Positions 48,501-60,134 of a stretch of DNA of 64,000 bases are shown here, one piece after another. The position numbers were made by a program, and so were the translations under genes. Origin of the DNA: Litoditis marina (taxonomy: Eukaryota; Nematoda; Chromadorea; Rhabditida; Rhabditidae); assembly GCA_964036275.1 (NCBI GenBank), contig OZ038438.1:12232720-12296719 (forward strand), in the 5' to 3' direction. Every line of letters starts with the position of its first letter. Position 1 is the first letter of the stretch. The notes beneath the pieces were generated by a model. It worked only from the letters and a program-made list of their open reading frames with translations, did not search any database and was not told the origin of the DNA.

Positions 48501-51500
48501 GCTCTGAAGACGGCGAATCCGCCGAAACGTCGCCACTCAATAAACATCTATACTACCTCGTGTTTCGCTTCAAATAAGAAACCCAACATTAAAATAGAAG
48601 AATTCATCAACAATGATGAAAGTTATATATTGCGTAGTTTTTGTATTTTCTAAGTGGAAAAGTACACGAATAGCAACTAACTCTGTGAGTGTCGTCCCTG
48701 TTATCTTCATGATGATCCTGTCGATGGTTTCAGCCACAGAACCGCTAACTAGACAAAGGTCCTCCAAAATATCAGTCGATCGTGTTTGGCGTCTGTGGTT
48801 TTTATTAGATCTTCCGTTGACGTTGCTCACAATACTCCACCAACTAAAACAAATTCAGGATTATAAAAATAACACAACAATGACTAAAATATCAAGATTT
48901 CTCTCATTTCGGCATGGCTTTGATATCACACTTCCTCGGATTGAGAGTCAACCGTTTCTTTCTTGAATGTCTCTTAGAACTATAAGGACGTGGACTGGAA
49001 TCCCTAAGAACGGAAAAAAATCAGGACTCACTCTCGGTTCTTATAATGCTCTCCGGCCACATATACATTGTCCATGACTTGGTTCGACTCGTGTAATCCC
49101 TGCCTCTGACTAGCGCATTCTATCACTGATGAGAACGCTTCACCTGGACGAGATTTGTTGTATGAGTACAATAAGAAGTTAACAGGCGGTTTACACATGC
49201 AACCACGTTGCATGCAACCAAAATGCAACCGGGTCGCATGTGTTAAGAAAATTCGGTTGCTTTCCAAATGCAACCGGGTTGCTTTCGGTTGTTTTTCAAA
49301 TGCAACCAAACACTCAATTTTTGGACATTTTTCGGTGTTTAATGCAATTTGGTTGCTTTTGGTTGCATTTGAAAAGCAACCGAAAGCAACCCGGTTGCAT
49401 TTGGAAAGCAACCAAACTGTCTTTACACATGCAACCTGGTTGCATTTTGGTTGCATGTGTAATTGGCCAAGTTAACACGAGTACCTCAATAAACTTCCAA
49501 GCACAAAACATAGCTATTTCTCAACATTGCTGCTACATTTCGCCATGAGGTACAAATGTTTCCACATGAATGAATGTCTACCCCTACAAGCGTGAGTGAC
49601 ATCTGATTCCCCAACCACGTTCTGCTTAGTGACAGAGTGAAATACGTACTAGTGAACAATCGTGCTCTCGACCTCCGAGCAGCCATAACTGAATGAAGTG
49701 AAGAAGGCGAGGACAGCGGATGCCCCACCAGCACACGCGTTCCCAATCGGGTAGCCAAATCGTTTCTCTGAAATAACCCAACTAGACGAACAACCCACTT
49801 CTTGCACTTCGAAAAAAATACAGAAACAGAAATGAATAGGTGAAATGAATGAATAAATTGGCATGACAGGGCCTATACTTGTGCATTATGAATCATGGAT
49901 TCGTTGCGAATCATCTCGATTTGAGAATATGAAACGCAAACAGGAATGACCGAAGTTGGTACGCGGACAACTTTTTCAGGGGGGGGGGGGGGGGTCGCTT
50001 TTGGTCCCGTAGAGGCCGAAAACTTGAAAAAGTTGAAGAAATTCGGGCCGATTTTGTTAAATTAAAATTTCGAATGAAGATATTCTATGTTCAGAAAGCT
50101 TTTTTTCGACTATTCACGATTTATTTCAATTCTTATGGGGAGGGGGGTCGTTCCGGCTGGGAGGCCGGACAAAATTTTGGTCATCCCTGAACGCAAACGT
50201 CACAATATTTCTTCGAGAAAAACTTGATTGCTGAGAAAAATTGAATTAATGAATCATTATTTATACCTGTGTAACGGAAGGGTTCGACACGAAGCCAATC
50301 ATCTCATCCAATAACTGATCAACTATGAGTTTGTCATCGACTACTTCAAATGACTTATTTCGATGGGAAACTTTCGGGAAATCCTGTAAATAACGAATCT
50401 ATAATGATTCAAGCAAAACTGAGAGAACTCAGTAAAGATAAACAAATAGCAGTAAGCGAAGCGTGTCTCAAGCAAATTGTTCGACTTGAAATCGAGCATA
50501 GATGTTATCTCATCTCTTATTGCAACTCCGCATCAGTGCAGTTGGAATGAATGCTTCACCAGGGGAGTTATATGTTGTCACACCAACCTCAAATGAAGAA
50601 GACACTTTGCCCACAGCACCAAACAAAAGTAGACCGTCAGCGTCACTGCCACCTTCCACACCTGCAAGAGAATGAAACGACGTGAACTGCACTATAAGAG
50701 CTAAAAGGTAAGAATTAAGAATAACCTTCTAAAACCTAGAACATTGGAATAGAAATGAACGCACAATCTTTTTTTTGAATAATATGATGTCGGGACACCA
50801 TGTTGAGATTGAATAAATTCCCTACCTGAATCCATGGTACCGACGAGGGAAATAGGACCAGGTGGAATTGTTTGTGTACAATAATCGGGGCTATTCTCAG
50901 CCCCCGTCTTCTCGTTTGACAATGGCGAATCAGAGGTACTCCTTTCCACTGACGACTCCACACTGTCGTCCCCTTGCTCCTTCTTCATCGAGTTCATAAT
51001 GGACGTGATATACTTCTAGAAAAACACGCAAGCGTGAGGTGACGGCTCAATCGACATGCAAATGAAAATGAGCTCAAACTGTCACTTGTTTTACTGTTTT
51101 CGTGATTCGCAAGAAGCGTGCAAACAATATTGTCCATTGATTCGTCATGCACGACTATAACAGTCAGGTTGTTCCACATGTTCCGACAGAGTGAATTTGA
51201 ACTAGGGCTAATGGGTAGTTCAATAATAATTTGACTTTTTACGGTATTTTTAGTGTTTCTATTATTCTTTAAGAGCTGCCTATTTCCCTCCGGTTGATAT
51301 TCACTCTGTCGGAAGTTCAACTCAATACCCGTCTCATTTTCAGATGACACTTAGGATAAATTAGGTAGTTCATCAACGAATAACTTTGGAATGGGATACT
51401 ATCTAGTAGAAATGAGGACAAAATCAACGTCATGTTTAAATGATGCATCAACGAACTTACAAACTGCAAGCTAATTACAGCTTTTGGAGGAATGACATCA

Positions 51501-54500
51501 GAATTAATAAAAAAAACTCGTACCTTAGCAGCGGTAGTTCGATCCAATAATGTGTGCTCCAATAAGTGAATAACGCGAATTCTTGCCTCGGGGGTCAAGT
51601 CATCAAACCCAGACACGCCAGAATCATCACAGAACTTTTTAAGCAGTTTCTCCGAGTCGGACACTAGCTTCTGGAATGTATGATGGTCCTCGGTCCTCCT
51701 TTAGCGGAAATGAGAAAAAGCGTCTGCTTTACAATCAAACACTTTTGGTTCTATTTACCGCGATCATAGAAAAAATTCTCAAAAAATCGAATGTATGTTT
51801 ATACAAAAGTACAAAAAGAACTGAATGAAATATAATACCTCTGCAGTGTTCCGTGCACGAAGCTTCGTTTGTCTATTCATCCTTGCTTTGAGCAACATCA
51901 TTTTTTTCGAAGAATGACGACGCGTAAGAGCATCATTTACCTAAAACGAGAAACAATTGGAAATAATTCTCGATATTTTATTATAATTCTTCGAGAAATT
52001 CAATATAATTTGCATTTATTTTTAAATTATAACTAGCATTGCATAACTCACCAGCTCGACAGCTTCGAAGTGATTAGATCGCAAATCTTGATCTCTGTCT
52101 CGAAGAACGTCACTCGAACATTGAGGTAGCGAATCAAGTTGTCGATCACTCTGTATAATCGAAAATAATAATGGAATGGTTAACGCTTCCTAACTAAGCT
52201 ATGACAGCGGTTTCCAATTACATAAAGGCATAAATAAGGTCCAATGCATTCTGTAACTGCTATATAATGAACTTATTTGCATAGGTGCCATCGTGTTATT
52301 TAATTTCCAATAGCGATCCTATCAAATTTAAATCAACCTCCCTGGATATTAAATTGTTTTTTCAGCGACATTAAGGGAGAAACAAAACAAATAAAAACCG
52401 AGCGAACTTCCGACTAATAGAGGAAACGCAGCCCACCTTGGAGAAACGGAGGCTGGATTTCTGATTGTCAGGGTGTTTACGATCAACTTGTACTTCCTTT
52501 TTATGACGTAGCATTTCATTGGCCAGGAAAGAAGCAACAGACAGCACGAGGTCATCTTCGGAACAATGCGCCCCATCCGCTCCGGATAGCAACATTTCCG
52601 CCTTAACGAAAATAAGTGTGATGAAACGAGAAACTGAAAAAGATAGTTCGCTTGTCGGAAACCTACATGTACATGATACGATTATGCTTTGGACAGAATT
52701 TTCCTGCTCTTTCCAACGTTAGCGATAGCGACAGTTTGTGCTGCGTATTGATTTGTTTACCCAAAACTTGGAGACAACTAATTTGATCACCCAAAAAACC
52801 ATCGTGTATTCTTTTTGTTCGGCAATTATCATCTTGACACGAGAACGTTTTACTAAATACTACACTCAAAATTTAAATCAACGTCTGAAAACCGTGTACA
52901 TCTGTTGATCTTTAAGAAGCGGAAAGTGAACCACAGTGATAGAGCACGAACCTTGTTGGAAAATAGCTTATGCTGAGCCAAACTGCTGGACTTGCTTCGC
53001 ATACGCCTGGATTTCGATTTGCATTCCCTCTGGTTGACACGATCTACTGTTGAAGCAGATTGAGATGCATCGGTAGAACTCTGCAAGAGAAAGTATAAAC
53101 AATAATGAACATATCCGTTTCAAATAAGAAAATAATGTAAACTTTAACATCAACACAGAGAATGAAAATAAGAAGAGGTTGTGTACTACCAGTTCACAAT
53201 CACAACCCACCAACAGTTCACAACCCACCAAACCACCTCCCTCATATTAGGATGGCGAACAATCTTGTGAAAAGATGAGGGTCGCGTCCATAACTAACGG
53301 TTTACATATAGAAAATTGTGAAAAAATTAAAGGCTGTTAGTTTTAGATGTTGCACAAATTTAACAACACTATATCGCAACCTAACGTTGTCAAATGAACT
53401 ACAAAGAGGATACAATGAGAGATCTGATATAACATACCTTTGACGTATCGGGTGTTTTCTCCTTGAAATGAACAGGAGGAACACTTAGTGCGACAACTCG
53501 AGTACTTGGGCAGACATCACGTACAATTACTGAAAAAGATTGGTTAGCATAGGTGAACATAAACAATAGTTTTAGATGTTGCACTAGTAGTTAATTAGAC
53601 AATCCACAAACCTAAGCTCACCTGAATCATTTCCTTCGTTGACTTTTTTATCCAATCCTTCTAGTGGAACGAATACGTGCCGGACACCAGTTTGAATATA
53701 GTATGGCTCGGGCATGGCTGGAGAAATACATTACATAGGATAGACAGTAGACACACAATTAGTGTGCACCATGAATATGGGAACATTTTACTTCCACCCC
53801 ACCCCCCCCCCCCCCTTTTTCACTTGAAGAAGGACGATTATGTGCACCAATCCCAGCGCGTCGTTCCTTTAAACTGCAATACATTTTCAATTGCAGTTTA
53901 AAGGACCGATGCGTCCGGATTGGTCCACATAATCGTCCTACTTTAAGCCGAAAAATAAAACATTGCGAAAACATAAACTTCCCAAAATCATACATAACGC
54001 CAAAACTTGAATGGACAATAACATAACCAAGTGAGAGAAACAATTCAAGCATTCTCTGAATACCTGTAGCCGGGCGAGAATCTGACCGAGGTCTTCCTCG
54101 CTTTCTCTTCTCCGCCCTGAAAGCAGAACGCAAAATGAAAAAAACACCAATGATGACCAACCAGCCACAATCCACTGCATACCCTTTATAACCTATTTCT
54201 AAAAAATATTAGAAATTTTTTATAGCTAATTCATAAACGCAATGTAATGTAATCAATCAACTGTTTTGATCGGCTTTAAATCAATCGCCATCTAGAAATA
54301 ATATTCGCTATTCCCAACTAAAGATGTACATAGATCTATAACTTGGGGAAAAAAGCCACTAAATACAATTCATCCTATTTGTACCGGATACGTCTACTTA
54401 CGTGGTGGAATGATGACCCGACAGATCCCAAACTGCTGTTCTGATCGGCTCTACCCCTATCGCCATCTGGAAGTAACGATTGTAACAACAGTGGCAGAAG

Positions 54501-57500
54501 TTGTAGTGCTGTCTTATTATTTTCGCCGTTTAATTTTGTGCAGTCAAAACTCAAGATTTGCAAAAGTAAAGAAAGCCAACAACGGCGTAGAATACAAGAA
54601 CTTACGCGAATCTGCTCGGGAGGCTGATTGAGATCGAACTGCTGTTTTCGCAATCTCTTTCTTGGAGTTTCCTCGCTGTGCCCATTGGCTTGAGGCATTC
54701 CAACTGCATTCAGGGCCATTGCTACACTTGTAGAAGCGGCCGTTGCGTTTTGAATTATGTTGCGTACGCTGAAAACAAAAAAGACGTTCATTGACCGTTT
54801 AAATTAATTTACACAGAAAGCAGTTTCGAAACAAACGCTAACGCCAAAGTGTTCGAAACCGTTGATATGAATATGAACCCCCACTAGCGCCAATAGACAT
54901 TTGATAGAATTATGTAGTAATTTGTTATTCAACTGAACGGCTATCAGATTCGTCAAGATCTTCGATTAAATTGATGCGTATAATATTCGCTAGTCGCTTA
55001 ACGAAAACCAAACTGTTCGTTAACAAAAAAAAAGTCCCAAACATATTCATAAACCTTCCTTCACAGCTCTCATATTCGTGATTTCGGCCATGTTTTGAAT
55101 ATGGTTTTGTATTTTTATGGACATTTTGAAAATTTTGTACGTAGGTGAACTCGGCGGTGTATGTACGCGCGTGTGGCCGCGCAGCATTTTCGAGAAAACG
55201 GAGCAAGACAGAAAGTTGACACCTATATGAATGATTTTCGTTATCGACTAGACAGCTCAAACCTCCAAATTAAAGAGGAACGGTCCCTTTTAACCTTTAT
55301 AAAACAACGGTTCTGTAAATGCTTAATATTACCCACCTTGGACCAGGAGTTGTGTTCCCATACAACGGAGGGGAAGCAGATCCTTGTTTCAAAGGCAACT
55401 TCCTTTTCGCGGAGCCTTGAAAATTATCATAACAGTGAATTAATCAGTTCCAAACGACATACTACACAAATCATTTTAAAATTGAAACACCAAAACCGGC
55501 GTATGCTAGGACACATTCGGGTGATGAACTAAATACCTGGTGTAGTGTTTTTCCGTAAAATAGAAGGGCGGGGCGATGGAGTGGAAACATTGTGATTCAC
55601 CAAGGACTGTGGAATAGGCAACGGAGAACCGGGTACCGACGCAGAAACAGCTGAAAATTCACCATTCACAAAACATCTCAGATTTTGTACCAAATATCGC
55701 TAAACTATTCGTCATGGAGCCAACCTATATGGCAAAAAAGAATACCATTCTCCGAATTTCTCTGAACCCAAAAAAGTTTTCAAGTATGATGTCTAAAACA
55801 CTATAGAACTGTAAAACAATATAACTTACATGATTGCAGATGTTGTGTGTTATAATTGGATCGAGCAGGAGCTGGAGAGCTCGGAGGCAACATCTGAGGC
55901 ACGACCGGGGAGGCGGACATCTAAAAAATTAAGGTAGTTATACCATGCACAATAAAGTATTTTGGAAAAATGCAAAAATAGTATTCTTCGCTCCTCCACG
56001 GTGGACGAAGACTGAAAAAGTCGAGAGCTATGAGGGGAATTATTGCAGTTTTCGAGCAGTAAATTAAAAACCAGCGCCAGCAGAGTCAGACTTCTGTGTA
56101 TCAGTCTATAGGGTCCGCTCTTTTCGAAGAAGGTTACGATGTATGTTGCCCTACCCCAATGTGTTTGTAGTTTGATCTCGTTGCCTTTAGGTCCAAATTC
56201 GTAAATTACGGCATGTATATAGATCAAACCATAAAACTACAACATGTGGTTACTCCTCTTCCTCTTTGAGTCACTTTCCTGAATAGAAGCTGTCAACATA
56301 ACGAATAGCTAGCTACACACGGGCGCAGAATGAAAAGAAAACCAACCCGTGTACCGTCCGAACTAGTCATCATCAATTTGTTTCCGTTGGCCGGAGGCGT
56401 GTTTCTCGGGGCTGGGACATGATGTTGAAGAACCTAAACAGGTGTTCTGGAGTGGTAAAATATAGACCTTTGGTGGGACGGTTCGAAGAATTACACCTTC
56501 CCCGTGGAAAGAAGGTTAAGTGAAAAATCAAGTATATCTCGGATTTCGGTAAGCTAACCGGGATACCACGCCTTCACCTATCCCGACTAATCACCGGGAA
56601 AGAAATCGAATTCGTGAAATGATAAAGCATTTGAATCTACGGGGTGATTTTCTCTTAAAGAACAGTTACATGTTAGAACTTCAAATGTCTTGAACTCAAC
56701 AGAAATATCTTCCTTCGAATACATTGTTTGAATGACTCACCGGCGATGGGATATACGTAGATCTAGATGTAGTAGACACCAAACTGGGTGATCGGATGCT
56801 AGAATAGCCGGGATAGATTGCTGCTCGTTGTACCGGTAGCTGCTGAGCGCCCACAGCAGTCATTTGAGGTAGTCGGCAGCCAGTAGTGGCTACTTGCGGT
56901 TGAGTTTGCTGCAACCTAGAAACACACGACAGTTAACCACATATACTAATCCTTATTTTCGCTGAGACGCCAAAAAGCTCGTTCTCACAAAACTACGTAT
57001 AATTTGAATCAAATATCAAATTATACATTAACAAACATTTTATCACAAAACAACAAACAATAGACGAACCTCATAGTATTAATGTACATGTTCAGTTGTG
57101 TACTCTGGGCAGTGGGCGAGTGCGAATTCGGCAAATCCCTATAAATAGTGCAAACGGTCCACAGAAAGGAGAATGTGCTTCATCCTATTCATACTCCCCA
57201 ACCTTATTTTTACGAACAATATTATTATTATTACCATGATTCATCTCGCTGTACCGACTTTAAATTGGAAACTTTTTGAGACGCAACTTTTGAATGAGTG
57301 ATGGCACTGAGCACTGACTGAAATATACATTTAGCAACCAAACTACCAAACTGAAAACGTTGAGAGATAAGGCATCTTGTATGAGAAATTGCCTTTAAGT
57401 AGTCGTATTATATGATGATTAGGTACATAAATGTTTAGGGTATACCTGTGAACAGTGCGCAGCACTTGTAATGATGGATGATGGTAGGTGGATTGGGTTG

Positions 57501-59761
57501 CATGGTTCTGATGGCTAGTAGAAGGAACGCCGGCTGAGTAGTCGTTGGATTCGGAAGTCGAATCTATAAGAGAGATATCAAACCAACGACCGGGGGTGAC
57601 ATTTTTAGGGTGGGGGGTCGTAAAGGCTGTTCCCTGTTCTGATAAACAAACTTTGTTGACTATTCGAAATAAACATGAATTTTGAAAATATAGTATGTCT
57701 TATTCATCAGAATCTATACGACTGAACTCACATGTTCTCAACAACTTATTGTTCGCAGACGAACCTTGAGAGGCAACAGTATACGATCGATGAACCTGGA
57801 ATATTTCGTGAAACGGTAAAGCATCCAAAACTTGAACAGTCATAATTCCAGACACCCAGACTTCCTCCGACGGGAAAATTGAAGTATCGCCCCCCACTTT
57901 AGTTGAGTCCCCCCCCCCGTAGCACTTCAACCCCCCACCCAAGCTAAAACCTGAAAATCTAGGAGAGGGGGGGGGGGGGGGTCAAAAATCAACTTCGACA
58001 TTTACTATTAACCCCCCACCTGGGTCGGCGGGGGGTAGGACTTCAATGGTGGGGGGGGGGGGGGGGGGTCAAACTTCAACGAGTGGGGGGCTCAACTTCA
58101 ATACCGGAAATGTTTACTTTTTACCCCCCACCCTCAAACTTTTGTATTGCAGGTGATAAATTGAATTATAACCCCCCGGGGGGGGGGGGGGGGGGGGGTC
58201 AAACTACAATTCCCCAAACGCAACACAAATTCAGAAAGGTGGGGGGTAAAAAGTCAATGTTCCCATTGAATATACTGAACAAACTATATTAGTTGTGAAA
58301 TAATGTTAAAAGATGTTGATATATATCATAAGAAATGTGATTATTACTACTGAAAATAAATGACCCTATGAATGGAATGAAACCAAACATCAACAAACCG
58401 TCTGCGGTTGCGCGGTCATCACAGTTGTAGGTCCCACATTCGTTGACTGTGTGGATCGAACGTTCGTTGCTGTAGTCGCAACTGAATATGCCCGAGAAGC
58501 GACCGGCTGAAAACACAAATAGATCAGTCGTACGAAATACTTTAGAACATCCAATTACAACATAGCGGATAGGAATGGTAACCGGGTATTTGTACCAGTC
58601 AATCTCTTGGCCGAAACAGAAAACCTTCCTATGGCTCACACATTACGGCAGTTGAAATTGTCAAAGCTCTCGAAATTGTCTCGTCGCAGCACAAAAGCAT
58701 GATCTCAAGCCCGTTGCATGAGAACAGAGAAATTATCAACAAAACGATTGTAAATCAGACTATTGGTACAACAAGAATGACAAGTTTGCTAAAAGGCGGT
58801 GACCCGGTGACTGGCATATGAGAAGTTGTCAGACTAACCCTTGCTATTGCGGTGTAGGTGGTGCGGGGCGCAGGAAAGGCGACGCGGAACGAACCCCGAG
58901 AAGGGGCTGAGGCCACTTGAAACTTTCGTGAGACTGCTACAGGATCTTTAGCCTAAACACCAGAAATGAAAACTAATTAATACGTGTGCATATCACGAAC
59001 CATGCGCTCCTAAGAAATGTGTTAAAGTATTGCTGTACTGCGTGCATGGCGCCGGGTGAATGTTGATTTTGTTACGTTAAGCAAACGCACAACAGCTACA
59101 CCCCAGAAACATGATAAGCTGAGCGACGTTATAAACGTTTTGTGCAGTAGATCGTAGATGATTCTAGATTGAGCTTGAATCGTTCTTTTGCAATTTCACT
59201 GACTTACTAATGATAATGCTGTACACATACTCAAGTTTTTAGGATGGGCGAGAGATCACTCTGTACATGGTTAAAAAGGTAAAATGAAAGAGATAACTCA
59301 CGAGTATACGTTCAGAATCCTCCACTGATAACGTCTCGTTACAGGTTAGATCTGAAATACTCCCAAGCTTCACAGTAAAACCGACGCGAAGTGAAACAAT
59401 AAATATGTAAACACTAAAGGTAACCACACTAAAACACTAAAGGTAAACACTAAGTAACAATCGACTTTATTTTAAAAGAATAATGTAAAAAAAAATTCTC
59501 AATTTAGAGCATAGAATAAGTAAGTCAAAACAAAATTGCCTTTGTTAAGAAAAGTAACGGCACGCTTCATAACAGACATAAACCCTTGACATCAAGAGTT
59601 AGTATCAGTGATTATGCGTAAGCAACTTTTTTCGACAAACCAGATAATTAAAATAAAATATGAAAACCCAACAAACGGTCAGACTTCATATTCATAAAAA
59701 AATATCACTCATATATGATTATTTAACAAAAATAATTGTACTCACCTCGTGACACAGACAT
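45506..59761 (-). CDS. SAP130-like chromatin protein with long unknown C-terminal half, 1371 residues
   Basis: Thirty-five exons close in frame (4116 bases), from ATG at 59,761 directly after a tttattag acceptor to the stop in exon 45,506-45,824. Among the exons: 59302-59351, 58839-58952, 56741-56915, 55537-55650, 54606-54768, 54064-54116, 52437-52601, 51524-51670, 50267-50383, 48144-48295, 47688-47857, 46634-46770 and 46212-46353. Residues 1-360 are Thr/Ser/Pro/Gln-rich. Around residue 325 lies SPRPSILRK and around 400 EETPRKRLRKQQ, then AEKRKRGRPRSDSR with an AT-hook core (RGRPR) and GVRHVFVPLE. This order matches SAP130, a scaffold of the Sin3 histone deacetylase complex. From about residue 560 on I recognise nothing; it is helical and acidic (TPEARIRVIHLLEHTLLDRT), with a CSCPQSDC motif and a basic tail (EMPWRPKRLSNRSRRM). 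A nuclear repressor role is inferred. Confidence 0.7.
46039..46209. repeat. 33-bp direct repeats flanking a 105-bp insert
   Basis: Positions 46,039-46,071 and 46,177-46,209 are the same 33 bases. Between them lie 105 bases that include, at 46,143-46,169, a 27-base exact match to the 5' edge of the Ty3 pol ORF (complement of 17,241-17,267). The right repeat overlaps the splice donor of the neighbouring SAP130-like exon (46,212-46,353). Confidence 0.8.
48316..48370. repeat. Short tandem duplication in an intron
   Basis: A tgacatcatgttgaaatacc word occurs twice in tandem with period about 27 bases, just upstream (on the minus strand) of the SAP130-like exon 48,144-48,295. It looks like a recent local slippage. 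Confidence 0.6.
49185..49468. mobile_element. GGTTGC-rich foldback element
   Basis: About twenty copies of gcaacc/ggttgc fill 280 bases in both orientations, ended by ggcggtttacacatgcaacc at the left and the matching ggttgcatgtgtaattggcc at the right. The two halves can pair along most of their length. It lies in an intron of the SAP130-like gene. ORFs of 100-140 codons on both strands are by-products of the repeat. Confidence 0.75.
49975..50190. repeat. G/C-run element, copy 2
   Basis: A run of 16 G followed by tcgcttttggtcccg, then an AT-rich centre and a second run (gggaggggggtcg) and a half-complementary end (gccggacaaaattttggtca). It is related to the elements at 20,325-20,655 and 57,590-58,250 and lies in a SAP130-like intron. 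Confidence 0.45.
53822..53949. mobile_element. Palindromic MITE, copy 3
   Basis: Same palindrome as 35,015-35,141 and 38,892-39,020 (cttgaagaaggacgattatg, central aaactgcaatacattttcaa). A C homopolymer stands next to it at about 53,797-53,815. It lies in an intron of the SAP130-like gene. Confidence 0.85.
54259..54291 (-). pseudogene. Relic of a duplicated SAP130-like exon
   Basis: Behind an atttctag acceptor, 33 bases resemble the start of the real exon 54,402-54,466 (ATGGCGAT...GAGCCGATCAGAACAG) with one 3-base deletion and several substitutions. The copy reads MAIDLKPIKTVD and stops, so it cannot be spliced in frame. Confidence 0.55.
56165..56238. repeat. TAGTTTGATC inverted element
   Basis: The word gtttgtagtttgatct is followed about 55 bases later by tagatcaaaccataaaactac, its approximate complement. 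The same pair recurs at 35,934-35,990, 60,776-60,848, 61,003-61,062 and 61,318-61,432. No coding capacity. Confidence 0.6.
57590..58250. repeat. G/C-run element, copy 3 (largest)
   Basis: Alternating runs of 6-18 G or C are spaced by short words such as tcaaacttcaac, with at least five G runs and five C runs. Its size and the inverted order of runs suggest a foldback element that has expanded. It lies in a SAP130-like intron between exons 57,732-57,795 and 58,399-58,506, and surrounds the first of these. Confidence 0.6.
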
Positions 59762-60134
59762 CTAATAAACTCCAGATTGGTGTTAAGAATAGAAGCACAT
59801 ACAGAATAACTAAAATAACTCTCTTTAAAACAATTATATTGAACAGTGAGATCAAACCAACAGCTATAAGGAACGCGAACCAAAATGAAAACACAGAAGG
59901 AAGAACGTAACATAAGTGAATCATGTATCTATTTGCTGACAGAAAACTCAGTTTGGTCGCAACAAGCAAGAAAATAGAAGCAAGGTAACTAAAACTAACC
60001 GACTCTAGTTCAAAAATAGAAAAGTCAGTTGCTTGGCTACTAACATGGTTGAGTTTTGCTACGAGTGATACGTGAATCACACCTTGTATAAGTAATAGAG
60101 TGAAATACGGAGAGGAATCCCTTTCCAACTTCAA
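59742..60134 (-). CDS. Hydrophobic 130-codon ORF, possibly a small membrane protein
   Basis: An intronless ORF encodes three or four hydrophobic stretches (for example FSYLASIFLLVATKLSFL and FWFAFLIAVGLISLFNIIVL). Its 3' end overlaps the SAP130-like start codon in another frame. AT-rich sequence readily gives hydrophobic chance ORFs, and I see no start-site or family evidence, so it may be only the 5' flank of that gene. Confidence 0.25.
   Translation of the reverse strand: MKLERDSSPYFTLLLIQGVIHVSLVAKLNHVSSQATDFSIFELESVSFSYLASIFLLVATKLSFLSANRYMIHLCYVLPSVFSFWFAFLIAVGLISLFNIIVLKRVILVILYVLLFLTPIWSLLDVCVTR

Noticed and set aside
49028..49548. Overlapping ORFs of 100-142 codons on both strands
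   Set aside because: Generated by the GGTTGC-rich foldback. The only coding part is the SAP130-like exon 49,032-49,143.
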